Both the position numbers and the translations under genes were made by a program. Below the pieces are notes generated by a model. It ran no database searches, was not told where the DNA came from, and was given only the letters and a program-made list of their open reading frames with translations. From the NCBI GenBank assembly GCA_003141555.1, contig PLMN01000009.1, positions 1 through 64,000 on the forward strand: a DNA stretch of 64,000 nucleotides. Reading direction: 5' to 3'. Shown here piece by piece: positions 7,445 to 16,470 of this stretch (the first letter of the stretch is position 1; each line of letters begins with the position of its first letter). This stretch comes from Candidatus Aminicenantota bacterium. GTDB lineage: Bacteria > Acidobacteriota > Aminicenantia > Aminicenantales > UBA4085.

Positions 7445-7547
7445 AGTCGAGAATCCAAATATCTCCAAGACCACAGGTGACGACATAATTCCGGACAACG
7501 ACCCCGTCTGGATCGCCAAGGCCCTCGACACGGGCGCGGAAGATCAG
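7443..7547 (-). pseudogene. Possible decayed gene tail behind the GH38 gene
   Basis: A frame different from that of the GH38 gene continues past its stop for about 33 codons. It reads LIFRARVEGLGDPDG, then VVVRNYVVTCGLGDIWILD, then TAA. The amino-acid pattern (alternating beta-like residues, no low-complexity character) looks like real protein, perhaps the last beta strands of a glycosidase-associated domain. I cannot assign a family. It could also be chance. Confidence 0.25.
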
Positions 7548-10285
7548 TTCTTCCGGGCCGCGGGTTGGAGCTTGAGCGTCTCGATCGCGTTGTGGCCGAC
7601 GCTCAGCCGGACCGCGTTCTTCCCGGCGGGGAGGGGTGTCCCCTCCTCCTCGATCATGTTGACCTTCTCCGCGCGGTCGAACGAGGCGAAGGAGCGGATC
7701 TCGACGTCGGCGTCGCGGCCCTCGATGTCGTAGCAGCGGATGATCACCGCGTCGGAGTCCTCGGCCTTCTTGACCGTGCTGAAGATGATGTTGCCGCTTG
7801 AAGCGCCGAAGAAGCTCTGGACGTCGGGCAGCACGGCCGCCGCGTCCGGCCTCGGTCCGATCACGGCGTAGAAGGGGACGTTCGCCCCGATCCCCGCCTT
7901 GTAGCCGTTCCGCCACCCGGAAGCGTGGGAGACGACGGTGAAGCGGTAGGAGTGATCGCCTTCCTGGAGATACCAGTTTCCCTGCGCGTGGCAGCTGCGC
8001 CGCGAGGCGAGGAGCACGGCCTGGAGAACGGGATAGGCGACCGGGTTGGTCGTGGGATCCTTGTAGTCGTTCACCGCGACGCATGTGCTCAGGGTCAGCC
8101 CGAACGCCGCGCCGCTGACGCTCATGAAGTTCTGGACCTCGCGCGGCCGGATCTGGGACATCGGCTCGTCGTAGTTCAAGCTGCCGTAGGCCGGGCCGCC
8201 CGTGCCGGCGGCTTCGCTTGTCCCGACCTCGACGACGCCCATGGGAACCTCGTAGGCGACCCGGCCGTCCGGGGCCGCGACCGGAAGCGCCACGCGGTAT
8301 TCGCGGTAGGGCGATCCGTCCCAGCCGCGGAGCTCGATCTCGCAGTCGATCCGCTTGAGCGTGTCGTAGACGATGAGCTTCTGATGGACCGTGCAGTCCT
8401 TCAGGACCTGGCGCAGGCTGAAGACGGTCTTCACCGGCCCCGACTCCGACGGCTCGAACTCCCAACCGGGATTGTGGGCGCTCAGCTTGTCGAAGTCCTC
8501 CATGGTCGGCTGCTGGACGCGCCCGAACTCGCCGGCCCCGCTGCCGACCGACTGCATGGTGAACACCTCGAACCCCAGGAACTTGCCCGTGTTCAAGAGC
8601 TCGCGGCCGAGCTCCTTGTCGAAGATGCTTTTCAGGCCGCCGGGCCCGAAGGTCACTTTGTAGAAATCGTTTTCATAGGCGTTGTCCTGAACGCGCTCCG
8701 CGAGCCTCGTGGGCGCTCCCGGGGATTCGGGCGCTTCCTTGTCCTCGGTCAAATAAAAGGTCTTGTAGCCCAGCGCTGGCACGCCGGCGGCGATGAACTC
8801 GATGCGGACGATGCCGTCCGGCTGCTCCGGCAGCGGCGGCAGGATCTGGGCAGGCATGACCCCGCCTTGGCCGTCCTTGACGGCAAACGTCCCGGCCGGC
8901 TTCCGGTTGAAGATGATCGCCGGGCCGGTCCGTTCCCAGGAGAGCGAGTTAAAAAGGACGACGGGCAGCCCCGGGACCGGCGCGGGCTTGATCCTGGGCG
9001 CGATCCAGCGCAGGGCGCGGTTGAGCATCTCCCATCCGCTGTCGCGGGCCTGCTCATACATCTTGCGGAAGAGGCGGTCCGTGACCTGGCCCTCCTTGCC
9101 GCCCCAGCCGTGATCGGGATAGATCGCCGACATCCAGGCCTCCTGCATGCCCTCCGAGGGATAGTCCTTGAAATCCCCCTTGAGGAGCGCGGCGACCGTC
9201 GAAAAGATTTCGGCGGCGGGCAAAAGAGCTCCGGCTTCGCGGTGGGCCGAGACGGCCCAGTGGTGCGTCGGGCCATGGATGTAGAGCCACAGGTTCGGCC
9301 GCTCGCCCAGGACGCGGTTGAATTGAGCGGCGGGCGTGTCGATCGACTTGAAGAATCCGGCGGCGGAGGAATAGACGAGCTTCGACGGCGCCGCCCCCCT
9401 CTCATCGGCAGTTTCTGCCGTCCCGGCGGCAACTCTCGTAGCCCCGGTAGCAGGCGCTTCGCTCCGCGCTGGGATCCAGGCGCGGATCAGCGGCCCGAAA
9501 TCCTTGGGCTGGGAGAAATCCTCGGAATGGAGGATCGGAAAGACCGGGGCGATCTTGCGCGCCTCATAGTAAGGGCTCCACTTCTCGAGGTTGGCCGCGA
9601 TCGCCTTGATGCCCTCGGCCGGCGCGGCGTTGAGCATCGGCGCCGAGTTCCCGTAATGGCCGGGCGAATAGGCCAGGACCGAGGAGCCGTCGGGGCTGAG
9701 CCAGCGATAAAGGCCCTCGTGGTAGCGGCTGATGATCATGTACGGGACTCCCGACTTGCTCAGGATCTGCTGCATCTGGAGGGCGCGGCCCGGCACGTCG
9801 GGGTTGAAATAGACCCGCGCGTCGCAGCCCGGGAAATTGGACTTGAGCCAGCGGCGTCCGAAATAGACTTCCCGGGCAAGCTCCTCCCCGGTATAGAGCG
9901 ATTCATAGGGCTGATTGAAGGTTGCCCCCCATTCCAGCCGGCCTTCCTTTGTGTAGCGGAGGATGTCGGCTTTCCGGTCGGGATGCCGGTCAACATACTC
10001 CATCAGGTTCAGCATGTTCTCCATGACGAAGCAGTATTCGGGATTCGAGGCCATGAGGGCGAGGGCGGGGGTGATGCAGTGCTCGTCGCGGAAGACCGTG
10101 CATTTGTCCGGGCTGTCCATCCAGGCGATGTCCTGGTGACTCGACGAGATCAAGCGGATCGTGCCGCCCCGGTCGAACACGGTCCCGGCCGGGGCTTTTT
10201 TTTCGGCTTGATCGCCCGACCCGGCGGGCCAGGCGGTCGTCAGGAAAAAGCCGGAGCAAAGGAACAGCAACATCATTCGAGTCAT
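7544..10285 (-). CDS. GH38-family alpha-mannosidase, secreted
   Basis: A 913-residue enzyme with an N-terminal signal peptide (MTRMMLLFLCSGFFLTTAWP). The catalytic GH38 domain follows. His50 and Asp52 in SSHQDIAWMD are the H-x-D zinc ligands, Asp163 in YFNPDVPG is the likely nucleophile, and LHSEDF later supplies another zinc ligand. The C-terminal half (about 480-900) holds the beta domains typical of GH38. These zinc enzymes release alpha-linked mannose with retention. An Ala/Thr/Glu-rich insertion (about 270-295) is low-complexity. The gene is 22 nt behind the sugar-binding lipoprotein gene on the same strand, so release and capture may be coupled. Linkage specificity cannot be read from sequence. 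Confidence 0.88.
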   Translation of the reverse strand: MTRMMLLFLCSGFFLTTAWPAGSGDQAEKKAPAGTVFDRGGTIRLISSSHQDIAWMDSPDKCTVFRDEHCITPALALMASNPEYCFVMENMLNLMEYVDRHPDRKADILRYTKEGRLEWGATFNQPYESLYTGEELAREVYFGRRWLKSNFPGCDARVYFNPDVPGRALQMQQILSKSGVPYMIISRYHEGLYRWLSPDGSSVLAYSPGHYGNSAPMLNAAPAEGIKAIAANLEKWSPYYEARKIAPVFPILHSEDFSQPKDFGPLIRAWIPARSEAPATGATRVAAGTAETADERGAAPSKLVYSSAAGFFKSIDTPAAQFNRVLGERPNLWLYIHGPTHHWAVSAHREAGALLPAAEIFSTVAALLKGDFKDYPSEGMQEAWMSAIYPDHGWGGKEGQVTDRLFRKMYEQARDSGWEMLNRALRWIAPRIKPAPVPGLPVVLFNSLSWERTGPAIIFNRKPAGTFAVKDGQGGVMPAQILPPLPEQPDGIVRIEFIAAGVPALGYKTFYLTEDKEAPESPGAPTRLAERVQDNAYENDFYKVTFGPGGLKSIFDKELGRELLNTGKFLGFEVFTMQSVGSGAGEFGRVQQPTMEDFDKLSAHNPGWEFEPSESGPVKTVFSLRQVLKDCTVHQKLIVYDTLKRIDCEIELRGWDGSPYREYRVALPVAAPDGRVAYEVPMGVVEVGTSEAAGTGGPAYGSLNYDEPMSQIRPREVQNFMSVSGAAFGLTLSTCVAVNDYKDPTTNPVAYPVLQAVLLASRRSCHAQGNWYLQEGDHSYRFTVVSHASGWRNGYKAGIGANVPFYAVIGPRPDAAAVLPDVQSFFGASSGNIIFSTVKKAEDSDAVIIRCYDIEGRDADVEIRSFASFDRAEKVNMIEEEGTPLPAGKNAVRLSVGHNAIETLKLQPAARKN

Positions 10286-10307
10286 GGGAGCCTCGCTTGA
10301 GACGAGA

Positions 10308-11327
10308 TCATTTATCCAGGATCGAGAGGTCGGGCGAAAGCAGCTTCTTGATATTCGGATCGTCCATGTTCTCCGGTGTAGCCATGTAAACGCCCGTGTC
10401 GACCGTCTTTTCGTAGGGCTCCCCTCTCAGATGGGCCACGGCGATCTTCACGCTCTTGTAGCCCATGCCGAACGGGTCTTGGAGGACGAGCCCCCGGATC
10501 TTCTTCGCGGCCAGCGCTTCGACGAGCTTCTTCGAGGAGTCGAACCCGACGTGGATGATCTTGCCCGCCAGGCCGTGGTCCTCGAGGGCCCGGAGGCAGC
10601 CGAACGTTGAGGACTCGTTGGGGGTGAAGATGGCGTCGATGTCGGCGAACCGGTTGATCAGGCTCTCCGCGGTCTGGTAGGCCGTCTCCGTGGTGACGCC
10701 GGAGAATTGGTTGTCGGACAGGATGCGGATGCCGGGGAACTCGTGGATCGCCCGGAGGAAGCCGTTCTCGCGCCGGGTCGTCCCGTCGACGCCGACGTTC
10801 ACCCGGATGAGGATCGCCTGGCCGCGGCCGCCGAGGAGCGACCCGACGCGCTCGCCGGCCAGCTCGCCGCCCTTGTCGTTGTTCGTGGCCACGAAGGCGA
10901 TCTGCGGGCCGCCGGTGAGCGCCGAGTTGAAGATGACCGTCGGGATGCCGGCCCGGGCCGCCTCGACCACGGGCGGGATGAGCGCCCGGTCGTCCATGGG
11001 CGTCAGGATGATGGCGTCGACGTGGGCGTTGATCAGCGTCTCGACGATCTGGACCTGCTCGTTGCGGTCGTCCTCGCGGAACGGGCCCTTCCAGATGATC
11101 TCGACGCCGAGCTCCCGGGCCGCGGTCAGCGCCCCGGCGTGGATGGCCTTCCAGAATTCGTGGGTGGTGCCCATGGGGATGACGGCCAGGGTGAGGGGCT
11201 TGGCTTTGGCCGCGCCGGCCGCGCCCGGGGCGGACGAGGCCGGGCCCGAGGATTTGCAAGCCCCCGCCGCGCCGAGAAGGACCGCCGCCGCCAGGAGGAT
11301 GATACCGGTTCTTGAAAATTTATTCAT
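10308..11327 (-). CDS. Periplasmic sugar-binding lipoprotein (RbsB-like)
   Basis: A 339-residue type-1 periplasmic binding protein. It has a lipoprotein-type signal (LLAAAVLLGAAGACKSSG, lipidated Cys candidate), a Gly/Ala/Ser linker, then the two-lobe fold starting LTLAVIPMGTTHEFWKAIHAGA and including INAHVDAIILTPMDD and the hinge segment with FTPNES. Such proteins hand ribose, xylose, galactose or similar sugars to an ABC importer, or act as sensors. No ABC permease or ATPase genes are adjacent, which is odd. The ATG at 11327 starts the signal peptide. Divergent from nagB, with a shared promoter region. Confidence 0.88.
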   Translation of the reverse strand: MNKFSRTGIILLAAAVLLGAAGACKSSGPASSAPGAAGAAKAKPLTLAVIPMGTTHEFWKAIHAGALTAARELGVEIIWKGPFREDDRNEQVQIVETLINAHVDAIILTPMDDRALIPPVVEAARAGIPTVIFNSALTGGPQIAFVATNNDKGGELAGERVGSLLGGRGQAILIRVNVGVDGTTRRENGFLRAIHEFPGIRILSDNQFSGVTTETAYQTAESLINRFADIDAIFTPNESSTFGCLRALEDHGLAGKIIHVGFDSSKKLVEALAAKKIRGLVLQDPFGMGYKSVKIAVAHLRGEPYEKTVDTGVYMATPENMDDPNIKKLLSPDLSILDK

Positions 11328-11346
11328 GATGGATCTCGGGACGTAT

Positions 11347-11375
11347 TGAATAACACAACCACGGAACATGGTCAA
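11347..11375 (-). promoter_or_regulatory. Promoter of the sugar-binding lipoprotein gene
   Basis: Minus-strand TTGACC (11375-11370) and TATTCA (11352-11347) are 17 nt apart, 20 nt before the start. The -35 block also lies upstream of nagB on the other strand. Confidence 0.4.
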
Positions 11376-11393
11376 ACGCGGCCCCGTCTCTGC

Positions 11394-11399
11394 TATAAT
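11394..11399 (+). promoter_or_regulatory. -10 box of nagB, implying a leaderless mRNA
   Basis: A perfect TATAAT ends 6 nt before the nagB ATG at 11406, so transcription would start at or next to the start codon. A -35-like TGGTCA lies at 11369-11374 with 19-nt spacing. There is no ribosome-binding site for the ATG, in keeping with leaderless initiation. Confidence 0.5.
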
Positions 11400-11405
11400 A
11401 CGGCC

Positions 11406-12188
11406 ATGGAGATTATCATCCAGCCCGACAGCCGGCACGCGAGCGCCGTCGCCGCCAAGATCGTCGCCAACCTCGTCCGGGAGAAGCCGCACGCCGTCCT
11501 GGGCTTCGCCACGGGACAGACGCCCCTTGAGATGTACCGCGTCCTCGTCGAGATGCACCACAAGGAGGGGCTGGATTTCAGCCAGAACACGGCGTTCAAC
11601 CTCGACGAGTACGTCGGCCTTCCGCCCGGCCACCCCGGCTCCTACCACAGCTACATGCGCGAGCACCTGTTCCGGCACATCAACATCCCCGCGAGCCGGG
11701 TAAACATCCCGGACGGCCGCGCTGCGGACATCCCGGCCTGCTGCCTCGATTACGAAGAGCGGATCCACACGGCCGGCGGCATCGACATCCAGATCCTCGG
11801 GATCGGCACCGACGGCCACCTCGGCTTCAACGAGCCCACGTCCTCCCTGGCCTCGCGGACCCGGATCAAGACCCTGACCGCCGGGACGCGCCGCGACAAT
11901 GCGGCCCTGTTCGGGGGCGAGGACAACGTGCCCCACCACGTCATTACCATGGGCTTGGGGACGATCATGGACTGCCGGGTCTGCCTGCTTCTGGCCTTCG
12001 GCAAAAAAAAGGCCCAAGCCGTGGCCGCGGCCGTCGAAGGCCCCCTCACGGCCATGATCCCGGCCTCCGTCCTCCAAATGCACCCGCGGGCGATCTTCGT
12101 CCTCGACGAGGACGCGGCCTCGCACCTGACCCGGGCCGACTATTACAAGTGGGTCTACGAGAACAAGCCCGACTGGCAGAAATACTGA
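11406..12188 (+). CDS. nagB: Glucosamine-6-phosphate deaminase NagB
   Basis: A 260-residue enzyme of the NagB/RpiA fold that converts glucosamine-6-phosphate to fructose-6-phosphate and ammonia. Visible signatures are LGFATGQTPLEMY (phosphate loop), FNLDEYVGL (catalytic Asp) and GIGTDGHLGFNEP, the hallmark carrying the Asp and His of ring opening and the Glu. Length equals the usual 260-270. The ATG at 11406 begins MEIIIQPD, matching family N-termini. It would feed amino sugars from degraded glycans into glycolysis. No nagA is seen in the window. Confidence 0.95.
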   Translation: MEIIIQPDSRHASAVAAKIVANLVREKPHAVLGFATGQTPLEMYRVLVEMHHKEGLDFSQNTAFNLDEYVGLPPGHPGSYHSYMREHLFRHINIPASRVNIPDGRAADIPACCLDYEERIHTAGGIDIQILGIGTDGHLGFNEPTSSLASRTRIKTLTAGTRRDNAALFGGEDNVPHHVITMGLGTIMDCRVCLLLAFGKKKAQAVAAAVEGPLTAMIPASVLQMHPRAIFVLDEDAASHLTRADYYKWVYENKPDWQKY

Positions 12189-12288
12189 AGCCTTATTTGA
12201 GGCTGTCCAGAGCCGGAAGGGGGAATTCCCTGGACGGCTGGTGCTCGGCCCGGATGATATCTGCGATTTTACGAACGATGTGCGGACA

Positions 12289-14844
12289 TCAGCGGCTCAT
12301 TTTTGGATCAGCCGTCACCTCGAAAGCGACCGGCCGGCTTGGCGCGGCGGTCCGCGCCGCGGGAAAGGCGGCTTTTCCGAAGCCTTCCGCGGTGAACGTC
12401 TTGAACGGGAGCTCGCCCTTGATCGCCTCCACCGTAACCGCCAGCCCTTTTCCCGTCCGCTTCAAGGTCGCGGTGCCGTAAGCCTGGCCGTTCGACCAGA
12501 AGTGAACGCCCTCCCGGCCGGCGAAGGCCAGCGTCCGGTCGACAGCGGAATAGTGGAAGCCCGACAGGGCGAGCACGGCGCCCCAACTGATCATCGCCCG
12601 GCCGTAATGGTGGCCGCATTCGGCTTCGTCATAGGGGCTGCGCTTCAAACCGTCATAGCGGGCCCGGATGTCGGCGATGCAGCGCAAGCCGGCCTCGATC
12701 TGACCCTCGTAGAGCATTCCGATCGCGGCCGTGTATTCGAAGCCGGTCATGACTTCGGTGAAATACGGGAAGGGGTTGGCCGGCCGGCCGTCGGGATAGG
12801 CGGCCATGAGGAGGGCGGCCTCGTCGCCCAGGGCGAACGAGCGCAGGCAGTTGAAATGGTCGGCCAGCGAGTCGCGGTGGTTGTATTTCATGATGCCGGC
12901 CAAGGTGGTTTTCACATTCTCGGGCTTGACCAGGTAGCCCAGGCCGCAGACATGGGCCATGAGCTGGCCGACGAGCTGGTCCACGAGGCAGCCGTTCCCG
13001 AGCTGATAGTCGGGGTGGACGAAATCCGTGGAGCCCATGCCCACGAGGAGGCTGGGGGCTATCGCTGCTTTGTCCATGGGCGGGACGACTTTGTGGACGT
13101 AGTAGCGCCCGTTGAAAAGGTTGGCATCGATCCAGCGGCTCCCGTTTTCGAAAAGCGACCGGCAGATCGCGGCGAAGGCTTTATCGCCCATGGCCCGGGC
13201 CATCTCCTCCCCCGCCCGCAGGGCGCCCAGGTACCACAACCCCATCTGGGGATTCGGGCCGTAGTATTCGACGTCCATCGTGTTATGCTGGCAGCCTTCC
13301 ATGATGCCGTCCTCGTCGGCGTCCCAGCCGCCCTTGATCCAGCAGAACTCGAGGGCCTTTCGGACCTTGGGCCAGAGGGTTGCGAGCATCACCTTGTCCC
13401 CGGAAAGCTGCCAGTCCCGGTACATCTTCAGGATGCAGCCCATCTGGCCGTCGGCCGCCGCCTTGCCCCAAGCGGGGCCGTCGATCGGGAGCTTCGCCCG
13501 GAAGCTCATGAGGCCGGTGTCGTCGGTCTCCGGCCCGAATTCGGTTTCCCGGAGCGACTTCGCCAAGGAGCCGAAGAGGAAGGCCACGGCCTGCTCGTAG
13601 TTCCAGACATGGGTGCACGAGCCCCAGCAGCAGCCTTCCTTGTCGCCGCAGCCCTCCCAGGCGAAGAACCGGCCGTCCGCGGTCCGGAAGCAAGTCTGGG
13701 TCCGGAGCGTCGAGAGGTTGAACAGGGCCGCCTCCTTGACGACCTCGGGCAAGTCGCTCTTGAGGAACGCGTCGACGAAGGCCTCGGTTTCGGCTTCGAG
13801 GGCGGCCAGCCGGGGATGCGTCTTCACGGCTGCGTCCCAGGCGTCCGCGTATCGGGTCGCGTAATAGTTGCCGACCACGGTCGTCGACCAGGCGAAACGG
13901 TTGGGAAAATGCCAAGTGAGATAAAACGTGAACGAGCGCGTGCCGCGGGCCGCGATGCCCGCCTGGACGGCGAGCGACGCCCGGGGCCGGTCGTTCTTCG
14001 CGTCGGCCGGCCAGTCTTTGAGCTGACCGTCGTCCAGTAGATCGTCCCAGAACTCGAGGATGGAAGTCCCCCAGCCCTGGGGACTCCAGGCCGTCCGATA
14101 GGAGACGCGGCCCGGGTCCGGGGTGGATAGGGCCACCGTTCCCCAGGTCTCGGCGTCCTTGGCCACACCGTCCGACGACATGAAGACGCCCTGGAGGCCA
14201 TCGCCGTGCCGGAATTCGTTCCGGTTCTTCGCGGCGAGGGCCCGCGTGCCGTCGTCGCCGATGAAGTTCTGGAGCGTGCCGCAGACCGTGACGTCCAGGT
14301 CCTTGTCCGTCAGGTTTTCGACATCATAGGTCAGGACGGCGATCGGGATCCCGCTCGCCTCCGGGTCGGTGGGAACGAGCGGATTGAACGCCCGCACCCG
14401 GACTTTGACGGGCAGATCCGCGTCGGAGAGGTTGACCCGGCCGAACGGGTAGCCCGCGTCGAACGAGCAGGTCCGGAACGTGGGCAGGCCGGGATTGGTC
14501 GCGTCCTTGACTCCGGAGGCGCCGGCGTATTGGAACGCCTCGACGGGCCCGGTCAAGGCCCGGGCGAACGTCTTGCCGTCCGCTGAGCGGCCCCGGATGG
14601 CGAAGAACGGCGAGCCGGGGTTGAATCCCTTCGCCGGCCGGTTGGCGATCTCCCAATCGCGGAGATCGCCTCGCCCGCCGAGCGATACCGTGCCCGTCCC
14701 GATTCCTCCGATCGGGAGCGCGATCTGAGCAAGGTGCTGCTGATCGTAGTGCTTGAGATAGGGACCGTCCGCGGCGGCCGCGGACGCCGCAATAGCGAGG
14801 GCGGCAAGAACCACCCCTACGGTCGCAGTCATTTTGGTACGCAT
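12289..14844 (-). CDS. GH116-family beta-glucosidase-like glycosidase, secreted
   Basis: An 851-residue protein with a signal peptide (MRTKMTATVGVVLAALAIAA). It starts the mature part with IALPIGGIGTGTVSLGGRGDLRDWEI, the characteristic opening of GH116 (GBA2-like) enzymes. It continues through the N-terminal beta domain (to about 330) into an (alpha/alpha)6 barrel with CTHVWNYEQ and DGIMEGCQHNTMDVEYYGPNP, where Glu and Asp are candidate nucleophile and acid/base. GH116 members include beta-glucosidases, beta-xylosidases and N-acetylglucosaminidases; specificity is not decided here. Last gene of the GH27 > GH29 > GH116 operon, 35 nt behind the fucosidase. GGGAGA precedes the ATG. Confidence 0.85.
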   Translation of the reverse strand: MRTKMTATVGVVLAALAIAASAAAADGPYLKHYDQQHLAQIALPIGGIGTGTVSLGGRGDLRDWEIANRPAKGFNPGSPFFAIRGRSADGKTFARALTGPVEAFQYAGASGVKDATNPGLPTFRTCSFDAGYPFGRVNLSDADLPVKVRVRAFNPLVPTDPEASGIPIAVLTYDVENLTDKDLDVTVCGTLQNFIGDDGTRALAAKNRNEFRHGDGLQGVFMSSDGVAKDAETWGTVALSTPDPGRVSYRTAWSPQGWGTSILEFWDDLLDDGQLKDWPADAKNDRPRASLAVQAGIAARGTRSFTFYLTWHFPNRFAWSTTVVGNYYATRYADAWDAAVKTHPRLAALEAETEAFVDAFLKSDLPEVVKEAALFNLSTLRTQTCFRTADGRFFAWEGCGDKEGCCWGSCTHVWNYEQAVAFLFGSLAKSLRETEFGPETDDTGLMSFRAKLPIDGPAWGKAAADGQMGCILKMYRDWQLSGDKVMLATLWPKVRKALEFCWIKGGWDADEDGIMEGCQHNTMDVEYYGPNPQMGLWYLGALRAGEEMARAMGDKAFAAICRSLFENGSRWIDANLFNGRYYVHKVVPPMDKAAIAPSLLVGMGSTDFVHPDYQLGNGCLVDQLVGQLMAHVCGLGYLVKPENVKTTLAGIMKYNHRDSLADHFNCLRSFALGDEAALLMAAYPDGRPANPFPYFTEVMTGFEYTAAIGMLYEGQIEAGLRCIADIRARYDGLKRSPYDEAECGHHYGRAMISWGAVLALSGFHYSAVDRTLAFAGREGVHFWSNGQAYGTATLKRTGKGLAVTVEAIKGELPFKTFTAEGFGKAAFPAARTAAPSRPVAFEVTADPKMSR

Positions 14845-14879
14845 CGTCCATCTCCCGGCGCGGCGGCCGCGCATCACGC

Positions 14880-16451
14880 TCACTTCGAGGGCGCCCGATA
14901 GAGGCCGAAGGCGGCGAGAGCCGGGCACGCGCGCGATCGTTCGATCGTAAGCCGGACCTTCCGCGCCGTCACGGGCGCAAAGCGGAGCAACCGCTTGTAG
15001 CCGATCGTCGTCCCGCGGGCGAAGGCTGTCCAGGCTTTCCCGTCCCAGGCCTCGAGGACGAAGCTTTCGACCCGCTGTCCGGCGCGGATATATTCCTGGA
15101 CGAGCGCCAGGTCGAATGTCCGGTCGTCCGGAAATTCCATCTCGAGCGCGGCGGACTCGGCGCCTTCGGCCGGCGTCCAGTAGGTATCTTTGTTTCCGTC
15201 CAGGACCGCCGCCGGGCCGTGTCCCGTTGCTTCGCTCGTGGACTTAATCGTGGCCCCTGCGGCGAGATTGGCCTTGAACGTCGCGTCGAGGATCGCCTTC
15301 ATGCCCAGCAGGCTCTTGACGTCGTTGTCGTGGATCCGGCCGCGCGTGTCGGGCGGCACGTTGAGGAGAAGCGTCGAGTTCCGGCCGACCGAGCTGAAAT
15401 AAATATCCACGAGCTTCTCGGGAGTCTTCACCTTGTCGTCATCGGCCGGATGGTAGAACCAGCCCGGCCGGATCGAGACGTCGGTTTCGGCGGGATACCA
15501 GAAAAGGCCCGTGGCCGCGGCGATCTTCTCCCGGCTGCCGAGGTCGGCCGCCGTCAAGTCACCCGGCTTGAAAACGCCATCGAGCGGGAAGGGCGATGCG
15601 GCGGCCGCCGCGTCGAGGCCGCGAAGATCGATCGGCGTGACGCTCCACTCCGTCTCCCGGCCGTAGCCCGATTCCGTTCCCACCCAGCGGACGTCGGGGG
15701 CCATTCCGAAAATCACGGCTTGGGGCTGGAGCTCCCGGATCACTTTGTAATAGGACGGCCAGTCATAAACCTGCCGCTTGCCGTTCGGCCCCTCGCCGTT
15801 GGCCCCGTCGAACCAGACCTCATCAATCGGGCCGTAATCGGTCAACAGCTCGCGGAGCTGGCCGCGGAAATGCTCGTTGTATTTCGGGGAATCCCCATAG
15901 CTCGGCTCGTGCCGGTCCCATGGCGAAAGGTAGATGCCGACGCGGAGCCCGAATTCGCGGCAGGCTTTGACAACGTCGCCCACGACGTCGCCTTTACCGC
16001 CGCGCCAGGGGCTGCTCTTGACGCTGTGCGATGTATAGCGGCTCGGCCAGAGGCAGAAGCCGTCGTGGTGCTTGGCCGTGAGAATCAGCATGTCCATCCC
16101 AGCGTCCTTGAAGGCCTTGACCCACTGGCGTGGGTCAAAGTCCGTCGGGTCGAAGAGCTTGGGATCCTCGGTCCCTTGGCCCCATTCCCGGTTGGTGAAG
16201 GTGTTCATGCCGAAATGGGCGAAGGCGATGAACTCCCTTTGCTGCCAAGCCCATTGCGGCCCCGTCGGGACGACCTCGGCCGCCTTTCGAACGATGTCCG
16301 CCGGGCCGTCGCCCGGGAGGATGAGGGCGAAGTTCCGATCCTGCGGGGGAAGGGACTCCGGACCGGCCTGGGGACGCGCTGCGGCAACGGCGAGCAAGAC
16401 CAAGGCCGGTAGGAGGAGAAGGGCGAGCTTCCGAATCGGGGCGGCGGCCAC
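14880..16451 (-). CDS. GH29 alpha-L-fucosidase with C-terminal F5/8 domain (copy A)
   Basis: A 523-residue secreted enzyme that hydrolyses terminal alpha-L-fucose with retention. A hydrophobic signal (LALLLLPALVLLAVAAARP) leads into the GH29 barrel: FAHFGMNTF with the active-site His79, ILTAKHHDGFCLWPS with the paired His128-His129, and DEVWFDGANGEG with candidate nucleophile Asp215. Residues about 385-520 form a discoidin/F5-8 type C domain, likely carbohydrate binding. The start is a GTG at 16451 with GCGAGGA upstream, 19 nt after the GH27 stop. No ATG exists between that stop and the signal peptide. Middle gene of the glycosidase operon. Confidence 0.9.
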   Translation of the reverse strand: MAAAPIRKLALLLLPALVLLAVAAARPQAGPESLPPQDRNFALILPGDGPADIVRKAAEVVPTGPQWAWQQREFIAFAHFGMNTFTNREWGQGTEDPKLFDPTDFDPRQWVKAFKDAGMDMLILTAKHHDGFCLWPSRYTSHSVKSSPWRGGKGDVVGDVVKACREFGLRVGIYLSPWDRHEPSYGDSPKYNEHFRGQLRELLTDYGPIDEVWFDGANGEGPNGKRQVYDWPSYYKVIRELQPQAVIFGMAPDVRWVGTESGYGRETEWSVTPIDLRGLDAAAAASPFPLDGVFKPGDLTAADLGSREKIAAATGLFWYPAETDVSIRPGWFYHPADDDKVKTPEKLVDIYFSSVGRNSTLLLNVPPDTRGRIHDNDVKSLLGMKAILDATFKANLAAGATIKSTSEATGHGPAAVLDGNKDTYWTPAEGAESAALEMEFPDDRTFDLALVQEYIRAGQRVESFVLEAWDGKAWTAFARGTTIGYKRLLRFAPVTARKVRLTIERSRACPALAAFGLYRAPSK

Positions 16452-16470
16452 GGAATCCGTCCTCGCCCCG

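Noticed and set aside
7925-10300. A 791-codon plus-strand frame opposite the GH38 gene
   Set aside because: It mirrors the GH38 codons in the complementary frame and has no family motif; GH38 motifs on the minus strand are decisive.
11328-12125. Minus-strand N-terminal extension of the sugar-binding lipoprotein frame (605 codons in total)
   Set aside because: The extension is antisense to nagB and has no similarity to binding proteins; a signal peptide begins at 11327.
12189-12288. Inverted GTCCAG/CTGGAC between nagB and GH116 as a shared terminator
   Set aside because: The stem is only 6 bp with a 19-nt loop and no U-tract on either strand.
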